Source of the DNA: Alphaproteobacteria bacterium
GTDB lineage: Bacteria; Pseudomonadota; Alphaproteobacteria; Micropepsales; Micropepsaceae
Direction of reading: 5' to 3'
NCBI GenBank assembly: GCA_003131925.1
Contig: PKWC01000139.1
Coordinates: 1-14,334, forward strand
DNA: 14,334 nt
The notes beneath the pieces are model-generated. The model was not told the DNA's origin and made no database searches. It saw only the letters and a program-made list of their open reading frames with translations. How positions within the stretch are numbered: position 1 is the stretch's first letter; every line of letters begins with the position of its first letter. Below, one piece after another: positions 1 through 7,275 of this stretch. The position numbers and the translations under genes are program-made.

Positions 1-22
1 AGCCAATTCCTTCACAGGCTCG

Positions 23-87
23 AAAGCGGGAATCCAGGGCAAACGCACGTAGCTTGCCCCTGGGTTCCCGCTTTCCGCGGGGATGAC
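23..87. repeat. Intergenic inverted repeat, REP-like
   Basis: Arms 23-42 and 54-74 pair almost completely, with one extra base and one mismatch over about 20 bp, around an 11-nt loop. The arms read AAAGCGGGAATCCAGGGCAA and its near reverse complement. The right arm runs on into a GCGGGGATGAC tail. Short repeats of this general look (CGGGAATCC...TTCCCGC...GGGGATGAC) are common between genes in proteobacteria, so this is probably one copy of a dispersed palindromic element. A run of seven T at 92-98 lies about 18 nt past the right arm, too far for a classical terminator tail, although the hairpin could still protect or end a transcript entering from outside the window. No second copy was noticed in this window. 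Confidence 0.7.
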
Positions 88-152
88 ATACTTTTTTTGG
101 CCAATCTGAGCAGAACGGGCTCTTTTTGCGTTGTCGATCCTGCCTGTACAAA

Positions 153-425
153 ATGGCGACAATGATCTTTAAGCGTGTTTTCGGCCCGGTCCGACCCGGC
201 CAAGCCCTCGCAGGGTTGATGTCCCTGGTTATTGTGGCCGCAGCGGTGGCATTCGCATCGCGCCATCCTGCTCCGGGGCACCGGCCTTCGCCCGTTCGGG
301 TTTTCCCGACCGCCCCTCGAGCGGTGACCGCGTGGGCAACCACCTCGAAAATCGAAATTCCAAAGGTTGTCGCCACGCCCCGCCCGTCCGACTTCGACCG
401 CGAACTGCAGATGAGCTTCGGCTAG
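153..425 (+). CDS. Signal-anchor segment upstream of lytic transglycosylase, ends at in-frame TAG
   Basis: This is a 90-residue reading frame with no catalytic domain. It has a short basic start, one hydrophobic stretch at about residues 18-35 (ALAGLMSLVIVAAAVAFA), then a Pro/Ala-rich linker ending FDRELQMSFG. That is what a single-pass signal anchor plus periplasmic tether looks like. ATG 153 is chosen because the upstream TTG at 126 adds only nine residues and has no ribosome site; ATG 162 is equally possible. Neither start has a clear Shine-Dalgarno. The stop TAG (423-425) is followed by one CGC codon and then, in the same frame, the ATG of the transglycosylase at 429. The simplest reading is that this is the N-terminal part of one membrane-tethered enzyme now split by an amber codon. 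Two separate genes, a recent nonsense mutation, a sequencing error or amber readthrough all remain possible. Confidence 0.5.
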   Translation: MATMIFKRVFGPVRPGQALAGLMSLVIVAAAVAFASRHPAPGHRPSPVRVFPTAPRAVTAWATTSKIEIPKVVATPRPSDFDRELQMSFG

Positions 426-428
426 CGC

Positions 429-1058
429 ATGAAAAGGTGGAATCCGCTCATTGCCGAGGCATCGCAGCGTTTTCACGTTCCCGAAAACTGGATCCGCATT
501 GTCATGCAGGTCGAGAGTGGCGGTCGCACCATGTCGGACGAAGTTCACCCGATTACATCGAGCGCCGGCGCAATGGGACTCATGCAGCTCATGCCTTCGA
601 CCTATAATGACATGCGCGCCGACCACCAACTGGGGCCGGATCCGTATGAGCCGCGTGACAATGTCATGGCGGGTGCGGCCTATTTGGGCTGGCTTCGCGG
701 GAAATACGGTTATCCCACGATGTTCGCCGCCTACAATGACGGGCCGGGAAATCTCGAAGCACGGCTGATGGATGCGGGGCTGCTTCCGGCAGAAACGCGT
801 TCCTACCTCAGCCGGGTCACGGCGGCGATCGAAGGCCGGCCAATGGGGACGAGTGGTGGCCAGGTGAAGTTCACTCGGCCGAACGGCCTTCCGGTGATGA
901 TCGATCCGGGCGCCGTCGTTTCGATACGCGCGGCGCTGCCGGGAGAATACGCGCCGGGCGTTCAGTCGGTCATCGCCATGGGGAAGCTCAGGCAGGGCGT
1001 GTGCGAAAGTCTCGCTTCGGCGCGAGCCACACTTCGCGCGCATGGCGCAGCGGTGTGA
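429..1058 (+). CDS. Lytic transglycosylase (SLT, GH23-type) with FlbD-like C-terminal module
   Basis: The product has 209 residues. Residues 1-135 match the SLT/lysozyme-like fold that cleaves the MurNAc-GlcNAc bond of peptidoglycan with formation of 1,6-anhydroMurNAc. Visible landmarks are WIRIVMQVESGG with the catalytic Glu at 29, GAMGLMQLMPSTY at 47-59, NVMAGAAYLGWL at 78-89 and AAYNDGPGN at 100-108. From about 146 to 205 a second module begins VKFTRPNGLPV and continues with an IRAALPG...SVIAMG...RQGVCES pattern. It resembles the small FlbD-like beta family and small rhizobial hypothetical proteins; this is inference from pattern. The protein as called has no signal peptide, so alone it would stay in the cytoplasm; the missing export segment sits directly upstream in the same frame. 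No Shine-Dalgarno precedes ATG 429. It converges with rnr, 9 bp away. Confidence 0.85.
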   Translation: MKRWNPLIAEASQRFHVPENWIRIVMQVESGGRTMSDEVHPITSSAGAMGLMQLMPSTYNDMRADHQLGPDPYEPRDNVMAGAAYLGWLRGKYGYPTMFAAYNDGPGNLEARLMDAGLLPAETRSYLSRVTAAIEGRPMGTSGGQVKFTRPNGLPVMIDPGAVVSIRAALPGEYAPGVQSVIAMGKLRQGVCESLASARATLRAHGAAV

Positions 1059-1067
1059 ACGGGCGTG

Positions 1068-3284
1068 CTACCTGCGCCGCGCGGTTCGCGATTGCGCGCG
1101 CGACCGCGATGGAGTGAGACGCGCGGTCGTTTCTTCGGCCAGCTCGAAACGCAAGCCGCCAGTGAGCGGCGTGGCTTCAAGGAGGCGGACGGTTACCATG
1201 TCGCCGAGGCGATACGCTGTTCCCGTGCGGTCGCCGACGAGCGCATGGCGCCGTTCGTCATGGCGAAAATATTCCGAGCCGATCGTGCGGATTGGAATGA
1301 GGCCGTCGGCACCCGTTTCCTTGAGCCGCACGAACAGGCCGAAGCGTGTCACGCCGGTAATGCGCGAAGGGAAAACCGCGCCGACGCGGTCCTCCATGAA
1401 AGCCGCAACATAGCGGTCCGTCGAATCGCGTTCCGCGGCCATCGCGCGTCGCTCGCACATGGAAATGTGCTCCGCAGTCTCTGCAAGCTTTGCCAACTCC
1501 GCGTCGCCAAGCCCGTCATCGCCGAATTTCAGAGCCCGAATAAGAGCGCGATGGACTACGAGATCGGCATAACGGCGGATCGGCGATGTGAAATGTGCAT
1601 AGCGTTGCAGGTTGAGTCCGAAATGCCCGATATTTTCGGCCGCGTACACCGCTTGCGCTTGCGTGCGCAGCACCACGTCATTCAGGACGTCTGTATGCGG
1701 GCCGCCTTTGGCGCTTGCGAGAATGCGGTTGAAGGTCGCCGGCTTGACCACCTGGCCTTTCGCAAAGCTCATTCCGATGGTGCGCAGGTAGTCCGCAAAC
1801 GCGTGCAGCTTCTCCAGCGAAGGCTGCTCGTGGACGCGATAGATCAGGGGCGTGCGCGCCTTTTCCAGCGTCTCCGCTGCCGCCACATTGGCCTGGACCA
1901 TCATCTCCTCGATCAGCCGCATCGATTCGAGACGCTCGCGAAACGCGATCGACGAAACACGTCCGTCGGCGCCGAGAATCACACGCCGTTCCGGCAGATC
2001 GAGATCGAGAGGCGCGCGGCGGTCGCGCGCTTCCGCAAGCGCGCGATAGGCATTCCAGAGCGGCACGAGCGTGCTTGCGGCGATCTCGCGTTTGTCGCGA
2101 TCGGGTCTGCCGCCGAAGGCACGCTGGGCCTCGGCATAGGTGAGCCGCGAAGCGGAGCGCATCACGGCGCGGAGAAATTCGTGGCGGCGCTTGCGGCCGG
2201 CTGCATCGAAGATCATGCGCACCGCAAGGCAGGGGCGTTCCTCGTCTTGCCGCAAGGAACAGAGATCGGCCGATAGCTGCTCGGGGAGCATGGGCACGAC
2301 GCGGTCGGGAAAATAAGCGGAATTGCCGCGCTTGCGGGCTTCTGCGTCGAGCGCCGAGCCCGGCTTCACGTAATGGGCGACGTCGGCGATTGCGACAATG
2401 ACGATGTGGCCGCCCTTGTTCGCGGGATCAGAATCGGGGCCGGCCCACACCGCGTCATCGTGATCGCGCGCATCTTCGGGATCGATAGTGACAAGCGGAA
2501 TGTCGCGAAGATCCGTCCGCCTCTTTGCCGCAGCCGGCTTCGCCCGCTCCGCTTCCTCGAGTGCCTCGCGTGGAAATTCCGTCGGGATGCCGTGTTCGTG
2601 AATGGCGATCAGGCTGATTGCGCGGGGTTCGCTCATGCTGCCCAGACGCTCGATCACCCGCGCGCGTGGCAGACCCGAGGATCGGCCGACCAGAGGTTCG
2701 GCGATCACGAGTTCGTTCGAAGACGCGCCGGACTTGTCCCGGCTCTCGACAATGAATTCGTGGCGTGTCTTGCGATCGATGGGCACGATGCGGCCATGCC
2801 CCGCGTGCTCGCGATAGACGCCGAGCACACGATGCACCGCAGCGCCGATGCGCTTGATCACGCGTGCGTCATACCCGTCCTCGACGCGTGTGAGGCGGGC
2901 CAGCACGCGCTCGCCGATCCCGAGCGCAGGCCCCGGCTCCGAATCGCGACCCGGCACGATGATGATTCGTGGGGGCGGATCGTCCCGCTCCCACCGTTCG
3001 GGGCGCGCGAGCAGTTCTCCGTTCGGGTCCTGCCCCACAATTTCAAGCACCGCTACTTCGGGAAGCTCGCCGGCAGGCGCATAGCGGTGTCGCGCGCTAC
3101 GCGCGATCGCACCTTCGCTTTCGAGTTCCTTCAGAATGCGTTTCAGTGTGACGCGCTCTGCGCCCTTTACGCCGAGTGCTCGCGCGAGATCGCGTTTGGA
3201 GCCATGTGATTCTTTGGCAAGCGCTTCGAGAACGCGCGCTTTGTCGAGCGGTGGTGCGTCGCCAGGCGCTCGTTTTCGCGGCAA
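1068..3284 (-). CDS. rnr: Ribonuclease R (3'-5' exoribonuclease)
   Basis: A processive, Mg-dependent 3'-to-5' exoribonuclease that degrades structured RNA. Counting from the TTG at 3284 (738 aa), an N-terminal winged-helix segment covers about 14-62 (SKRDLARALGV...LKRILKELESEGAI), followed by cold-shock-like OB domains. The RNB catalytic motif is IDPEDARDHDDAV with acidic residues D268, D274, D276 and D277. RYAHFTSPIRRYADLVVHR lies at 561-579. A C-terminal S1 domain starts near 632 (ITGVTRFGLFVRL), and the end is Arg-rich. The frame is open up to a GTG at 3356, but that start would overlap the topA tail by 68 bp. The TTG at 3284 lies four bases after the topA stop with GGAAGG and GGTGAG just upstream, so it is preferred. 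It is probably cotranscribed with and translationally coupled to topA. Start confidence is moderate; function is near certain. Confidence 0.95.
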   Translation of the reverse strand: MPRKRAPGDAPPLDKARVLEALAKESHGSKRDLARALGVKGAERVTLKRILKELESEGAIARSARHRYAPAGELPEVAVLEIVGQDPNGELLARPERWERDDPPPRIIIVPGRDSEPGPALGIGERVLARLTRVEDGYDARVIKRIGAAVHRVLGVYREHAGHGRIVPIDRKTRHEFIVESRDKSGASSNELVIAEPLVGRSSGLPRARVIERLGSMSEPRAISLIAIHEHGIPTEFPREALEEAERAKPAAAKRRTDLRDIPLVTIDPEDARDHDDAVWAGPDSDPANKGGHIVIVAIADVAHYVKPGSALDAEARKRGNSAYFPDRVVPMLPEQLSADLCSLRQDEERPCLAVRMIFDAAGRKRRHEFLRAVMRSASRLTYAEAQRAFGGRPDRDKREIAASTLVPLWNAYRALAEARDRRAPLDLDLPERRVILGADGRVSSIAFRERLESMRLIEEMMVQANVAAAETLEKARTPLIYRVHEQPSLEKLHAFADYLRTIGMSFAKGQVVKPATFNRILASAKGGPHTDVLNDVVLRTQAQAVYAAENIGHFGLNLQRYAHFTSPIRRYADLVVHRALIRALKFGDDGLGDAELAKLAETAEHISMCERRAMAAERDSTDRYVAAFMEDRVGAVFPSRITGVTRFGLFVRLKETGADGLIPIRTIGSEYFRHDERRHALVGDRTGTAYRLGDMVTVRLLEATPLTGGLRFELAEETTARLTPSRSRAQSRTARRR
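1101..1135 (+). terminator. Possible intrinsic terminator for the transglycosylase transcript
   Basis: CGACCGCG (1101-1108) and CGCGGTCG (1122-1129) form a perfect 8-bp GC stem with a 13-nt loop, followed by TTTCTT. It lies about 40 bp after the transglycosylase stop, inside the 3' coding end of the convergent rnr gene. The T run is short and interrupted, so strength is uncertain. In a GC-rich region chance hairpins are common. Confidence 0.4.
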
Positions 3285-3288
3285 ATTC

Positions 3289-5946
3289 TCACCCGCCTTC
3301 CGCGGCCACCGGTTTCTTGCCCTTTGATTTGACAGAGCCCTTCTTGCGTGCGGCACTCTTCGTCGCTACCGCCGCACGAGGCGTCATTGAAGCCGCGGTA
3401 TCGACAGATTTCGACCTGGCTGATTTTTTTGGTTTGGAAACAGATTTTGGCTTCTTGCCTCCGCCTTTTGCCGCGCGATCTGCAATCAGAGCAACAGCCT
3501 GATCGAGAGTTACGCTCAGGGGTTCCATGTCGCGCGGAACCGTCGCATTCGTCGTGCCGTCGCTGACGTAGGGCCCATAGCGGCCACGCATAAGCTTGAC
3601 GACGGCTCCGCCCGGCGCGTTGCCCAACTCCTTCAGCGCCTCCGCGCCCCGGAATGTTTTCGATTTTGCCTTCTTCTCCGCAAGCAGCGAAACGGCGCGG
3701 TTGATGCCGACCGTGAACACGTCTTCGGGGGAATCGAGAGACGCGTACTGACCCTGATGAGCAATATAGGGACCGTAACGGCCGAAATTCGCGGTGATGG
3801 CTTCGCCGGACTCCGGGTGTTTCCCCACTTCGCGCGGCAGCGAGAGGAGCTTGAGGGCGTATTCAAGATCGATGGATGCTGCATCCATTCCTTTGGGAAC
3901 GCTTCCGCGCGCCGGCTTTTCGCCATTGCCGCGCTGTACGTAGGGCCCGAAGCGACCGGTGCGTAACGTGATTGCCTCGCCGGTTTCGGGATCTTCGCCC
4001 AACTCCTGCGGCTGTCCGTTCGCGGCTTCTCCAGCCGTCTGTCCGAGCTGGCGGGTATAGCGGCATTCGGGATAGTTCGAGCAGCCGATGAAGGCGCCAA
4101 AGCGGCCGAGCTTCAAGCTCAGTGCGCCGGCACTGCAACTCGGACATTTGCGTGGATCCTCACCGTTCTCTCCCGCAGGAAAGATGTGCGGACCAAGCAT
4201 TTCGTCGAGCTCGGTGATAACAGCCGATACACGAAGGTCTTTGGCCTCGTCGATCGCCGCCGAGAAATCCTTCCAGAAATCTCGCAGGAGCTGCTTCCAG
4301 GGGAGCGCGCCGGCGGAGACTTCGTCGAGCTTCTCCTCGAGGTCCGCGGTGAAATCATATTGGACGTAGCGGCTGAAGAAGCTTTTGAGGAAGCTCGTGA
4401 CAATGCGGCCTTTGTCCTCGGGCACGAAACGTCCGCGATCCATCCGCACATAGGCGCGTTCGCGCAGCACCGAAAGAATCGTGGCATAGGTTGAAGGCCG
4501 TCCGATGCCCAGCTCTTCGAGCTTGCGCACCAGACTGGCCTCCGAATAGCGCGGCGGCGGCTCGGTGAAGTGCTGCGCCGGCGAGATCTTCTCGATCTCG
4601 AGCCGGTCGTTTTTTGCGAGCTTTGGAAGCCTGGCGCCGTCCTCCTCGTTTTCGTCGTCCTTGCCCTCCTGATAGAGGGCGAGAAATCCATCGAACAGCG
4701 TCACCGTGCCGGTAGCGCGCAGCATGATTTTCCGATCATCGGAAACAGAGTCGATCGTTGTGCGTTCGAGTTCCGCGCTCTGCATCTGGCTGGCCAGCGC
4801 GCGTTTCCAGATCAGCTCGTAGAGGCGCGCATGATCGGGTTCGAGGTTGCGCAACAGCTGCTCGGGTCGACGCGAGAAACTTGTTGGACGGATCGCCTCG
4901 TGGGCCTCTTGTGCGTTCTTGGCGCGGCTTGAATAGGCGCGCGGCGCCTCGGGCACATAGCGCGCGCCATAATTCTCGCCGATCACGTGCCGCGCCTCGC
5001 CGATCGCCTCGCCCGCCATCTGCACGCCGTCGGTGCGCATATAAGTAATGAGTCCGACGGTCTCGCCGCCAACTTCGACGCCTTCGTAGAGGTGCTGGGC
5101 GATCTGCATGGTGCGTTTGGCGGCAAACCCCAGCTTTCTGGACGCCTCCTGTTGAAGGGTCGAGGTGATGAAGGGCGGAGCGGGGTGGCGCTTGAGCGGC
5201 TTCGTCTCGATTTCGCCGACAGCGAAACGCTGGGCGGCGATTGCATCGCGCGCGCGTATTGCATCGGCTTCGGTGTGGAGTGAAAGCTTTTCGAGTTTCT
5301 TGCCATCCAGATGGGTCAGGCGCGCGGCAAAGGATCCAGACGACGCGCGCAGATCGGCATCGATCGTCCAGTATTCCTGCGCCCTGAATGCTTCGATCTC
5401 GCTTTCGCGTTCGCAGACGAGCCTGAGGGCCACGGACTGGACGCGTCCCGCCGAGCGCGCGCCTGGCAGCTTTCGCCAGAGAATTGGCGAAAGCGTAAAG
5501 CCCACCAGGTAGTCGAGCGCGCGACGGGCGAGATAGGCGTCGACCAGCTCCACGTTGATGTCGCGTGGATGGGCAATGGCGTCGAGCACGGCGGATCGCG
5601 TCACCGCGTTGAAGACGACACGTTCGACATGAGCATGGCCCAGCGCGCGCTTCTGCTTCAGGAACTCCAGCACGTGCCAGGAAATCGCCTCGCCCTCGCG
5701 GTCGGGGTCGGTTGCCAGAATGAGCTTGTCCGCGGTCTTGACCGCGTCTGCGATCTCGTTCAGTCGCTTCTGGGCTCGCGCATCTACCTCCCAGCTCATC
5801 GCGAAATCCTGGTCCGGCTTCACCGAGCCGTCCTTCGCCGGAAGGTCGCGGACATGGCCGAAGCTCGCCAGCACCTTGTAGCCGGGGCCCAGATACTTGT
5901 TGATCGTCTTGGCCTTGGCGGGGGACTCGACAACGAGAATGTTCAT
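3289..5946 (-). CDS. topA: DNA topoisomerase I (type IA, omega protein)
   Basis: The enzyme relaxes negative supercoils by nicking one strand through a 5'-phosphotyrosine. The 885 residues show the Toprim domain first (MNILVVESPAKAKTI with E7, DPDREGE at 80-86), then PGARSAGRVQSVALRLV at 161-177 and the active-site Tyr302 in LITYMRTDGVQ. The IGRPSTYATI box is at 481-490. One Cys4 zinc finger follows (C601, C604, C622, C628). After it come topoisomerase C-terminal repeats marked RFGPYV (665-670), RYGPYI (723-728) and RYGPYV (789-794). The last 60 residues are Lys/Ala/Ser-rich, as in other proteobacterial TopA tails that bind DNA nonspecifically. The start is fixed by the classical N-terminus, yet no Shine-Dalgarno precedes it. 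A good promoter lies about 80 bp upstream. The gene heads a two-gene unit with rnr. Confidence 0.98.
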   Translation of the reverse strand: MNILVVESPAKAKTINKYLGPGYKVLASFGHVRDLPAKDGSVKPDQDFAMSWEVDARAQKRLNEIADAVKTADKLILATDPDREGEAISWHVLEFLKQKRALGHAHVERVVFNAVTRSAVLDAIAHPRDINVELVDAYLARRALDYLVGFTLSPILWRKLPGARSAGRVQSVALRLVCERESEIEAFRAQEYWTIDADLRASSGSFAARLTHLDGKKLEKLSLHTEADAIRARDAIAAQRFAVGEIETKPLKRHPAPPFITSTLQQEASRKLGFAAKRTMQIAQHLYEGVEVGGETVGLITYMRTDGVQMAGEAIGEARHVIGENYGARYVPEAPRAYSSRAKNAQEAHEAIRPTSFSRRPEQLLRNLEPDHARLYELIWKRALASQMQSAELERTTIDSVSDDRKIMLRATGTVTLFDGFLALYQEGKDDENEEDGARLPKLAKNDRLEIEKISPAQHFTEPPPRYSEASLVRKLEELGIGRPSTYATILSVLRERAYVRMDRGRFVPEDKGRIVTSFLKSFFSRYVQYDFTADLEEKLDEVSAGALPWKQLLRDFWKDFSAAIDEAKDLRVSAVITELDEMLGPHIFPAGENGEDPRKCPSCSAGALSLKLGRFGAFIGCSNYPECRYTRQLGQTAGEAANGQPQELGEDPETGEAITLRTGRFGPYVQRGNGEKPARGSVPKGMDAASIDLEYALKLLSLPREVGKHPESGEAITANFGRYGPYIAHQGQYASLDSPEDVFTVGINRAVSLLAEKKAKSKTFRGAEALKELGNAPGGAVVKLMRGRYGPYVSDGTTNATVPRDMEPLSVTLDQAVALIADRAAKGGGKKPKSVSKPKKSARSKSVDTAASMTPRAAVATKSAARKKGSVKSKGKKPVAAEGG

Positions 5947-6028
5947 GCTGAAGGAGGACTGCCTTGGCCGGCGCGCACAGGTGCCATCGCTGGGGTAACA
6001 CCACTAAGCGCGATTCGTGACGGCGCGG

Positions 6029-6057
6029 ACATAGGAAGCCGGACTCCGGCCTGTCAA
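6029..6057 (-). promoter_or_regulatory. Predicted sigma-70-type promoter of topA-rnr
   Basis: On the minus strand TTGACA (6052-6057) and CTATGT (6029-6034) are separated by exactly 17 bp, very close to the alphaproteobacterial housekeeping pattern. The start point would be near 6022, leaving a leader of about 75 nt. The spacer contains a perfect palindrome, GCCGGA-C-TCCGGC (6038-6050). It is the clearest promoter in the 222-bp gap between dprA and topA (5947-6168), in which I see no gene. The rest of the gap is comparatively AT-rich. Confidence 0.65.
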
Positions 6058-6168
6058 CTGGTTCGAACTTCGCGGAATATAACCTGTAGTTGTATTTTTG
6101 AGCTTGGTCTGCGGCAGATTTCAATTTTTGCGGGCAAACATGGTCGTTTTCCCCGCGGTCGCCTCGAG

Positions 6169-7275
6169 CTATCCAAGCGAAACGCGGCCTCCGGATTCCC
6201 GGTGAAGCCGGCCGGCGAGTTCGAATTCGATGAGGATGGAGAGCACGGCAGCGGCCGGGGCGGCGCATTGCCGGACCAGCTCGTCGACCAGAACGGGCGC
6301 CGGACCGAGGAGCTCTTCGATTTTTTCGCGCAATTTGATCTCACGCCGATCATCGGCGACCGCTCCCCACGCGATGGAACCATCGACCGGCTCGCGAAAC
6401 GCACGTCCAATTAGCGGCTGCAACACGTCGAGGACGTCGCCCGCTCCTTCGGTGAGCGTAGCGCCGTCGCGGAGAAGCCGGTTTGTGCCCTTGGCGCGCG
6501 GATCAAGCGGCGAGCCCGGCACCGCGAAGACTTCGCGGCCCTGCTCGAGCGCAAAATCGGCGGTGATCAGCGAGCCCGAACCTTCGGCCGCCTCCACGAC
6601 CACGACACCGCGGGCCAAACCGGAAATGATCCGGTTGCGGCGTGGGAAATGTTTTGCCTGCGGCTTCTGACCGATGGGCATTTCGGACACGACGGCGCCG
6701 GTATCGACAATTCGTGCGTACAGCCGCGCGTTCTCCGGCGGATAGATGTCGTCGACTCCTCCCGCGAGAACCGCGACCGTGCCAGTCGCAAGCGCGCCTT
6801 CGTGCGCGGCCGTATCGATGCCGCGGGCGAGACCTGAAACGACGGCAAGACCGGCCTGGCCGAGATCTGCCGCGATCTCTGTGGCGAACTTGCGCCCGAG
6901 CGCCGATGCGTTGCGTGCGCCGACCACGGCGACCATCTCACGCGCCAGAATCTCGCGGCGTCCGAGCACCGAAATCAACGGCGGCGGCGCGTCGAGAGCC
7001 GCAAGTCCGGTAGGAAAGTCCGGTTCGACGGAGGCGATGAGCCGGCCGCCCGCACGATGAAGCGTTTCAAGTTCGCGCTCTGCTTCGTCTTCGCCTGGAA
7101 TTCTGAGATCGGCCGCCGCGCCGCCGCGCCTCGCGAGGTGTGGCAATTCCCTGAGTGCTGCAGACGCGGAATGAAACCGCTCGATCAGCGCCGCGAACGT
7201 GACCGGTCCCACATTTTGCGCCCGCGCCAGCCTCAACCACGCGCGCCGCTCGGAGTCAGAAAGCGCATACGTCAT
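6169..7275 (-). CDS. dprA: DNA-processing protein DprA (Smf)
   Basis: DprA binds incoming single-stranded DNA and loads RecA during natural transformation; in species without known competence the gene is still widely kept. The 368 residues contain an N-terminal helical region, then the Rossmann-like core: VVGARNAS at 117-124, SGLARGIDTAAHEGAL at 147-162, GGVDDIYPPEN at 172-182, FPRRNRIISGLA at 210-221, EGSGSLITADFAL at 231-243 and GREVFAVPG at 246-254. The C-terminal part (about 310-360) has the spacing of the DprA winged helix. The ATG overlaps the plsY stop as ATGA, so the two genes are almost certainly translated from one message. The length is normal for the family. I see no other competence gene in this window. 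Confidence 0.96.
   Translation of the reverse strand: MTYALSDSERRAWLRLARAQNVGPVTFAALIERFHSASAALRELPHLARRGGAAADLRIPGEDEAERELETLHRAGGRLIASVEPDFPTGLAALDAPPPLISVLGRREILAREMVAVVGARNASALGRKFATEIAADLGQAGLAVVSGLARGIDTAAHEGALATGTVAVLAGGVDDIYPPENARLYARIVDTGAVVSEMPIGQKPQAKHFPRRNRIISGLARGVVVVEAAEGSGSLITADFALEQGREVFAVPGSPLDPRAKGTNRLLRDGATLTEGAGDVLDVLQPLIGRAFREPVDGSIAWGAVADDRREIKLREKIEELLGPAPVLVDELVRQCAAPAAAVLSILIEFELAGRLHRESGGRVSLG

Noticed and set aside
12..1043. Long minus-strand open frame (343 codons) opposite the transglycosylase
   Set aside because: It lies antisense to a gene with clear catalytic motifs, has Arg/His-rich low-information sequence and no recognisable domain; such frames are typical in GC-rich DNA.
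1065..2276. Plus-strand open frame of 403 codons over the rnr 3' half
   Set aside because: Antisense shadow of the RNB and S1 domains of RNase R; no domain and Arg/His-rich composition.
2373..3209. Plus-strand open frame of 278 codons over the rnr 5' half
   Set aside because: Antisense shadow of RNase R with no recognisable motif or ribosome site.
6058..6168. AT-richer part of the dprA-topA gap as a small RNA or short gene
   Set aside because: Short T runs and a small TCTGC-G-GCAGA palindrome (6108-6118) are present, but no promoter-terminator pair or coding frame with a ribosome site was found.
4736..6268. Minus-strand open frame of 510 codons overlapping topA in another frame
   Set aside because: Out-of-frame reading of topA itself; the topA frame has every family motif and this one has none.
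5311..6414. Plus-strand open frame of 367 codons across the topA start and the dprA end
   Set aside because: It covers two minus-strand genes and the topA promoter region; no domain was recognised.
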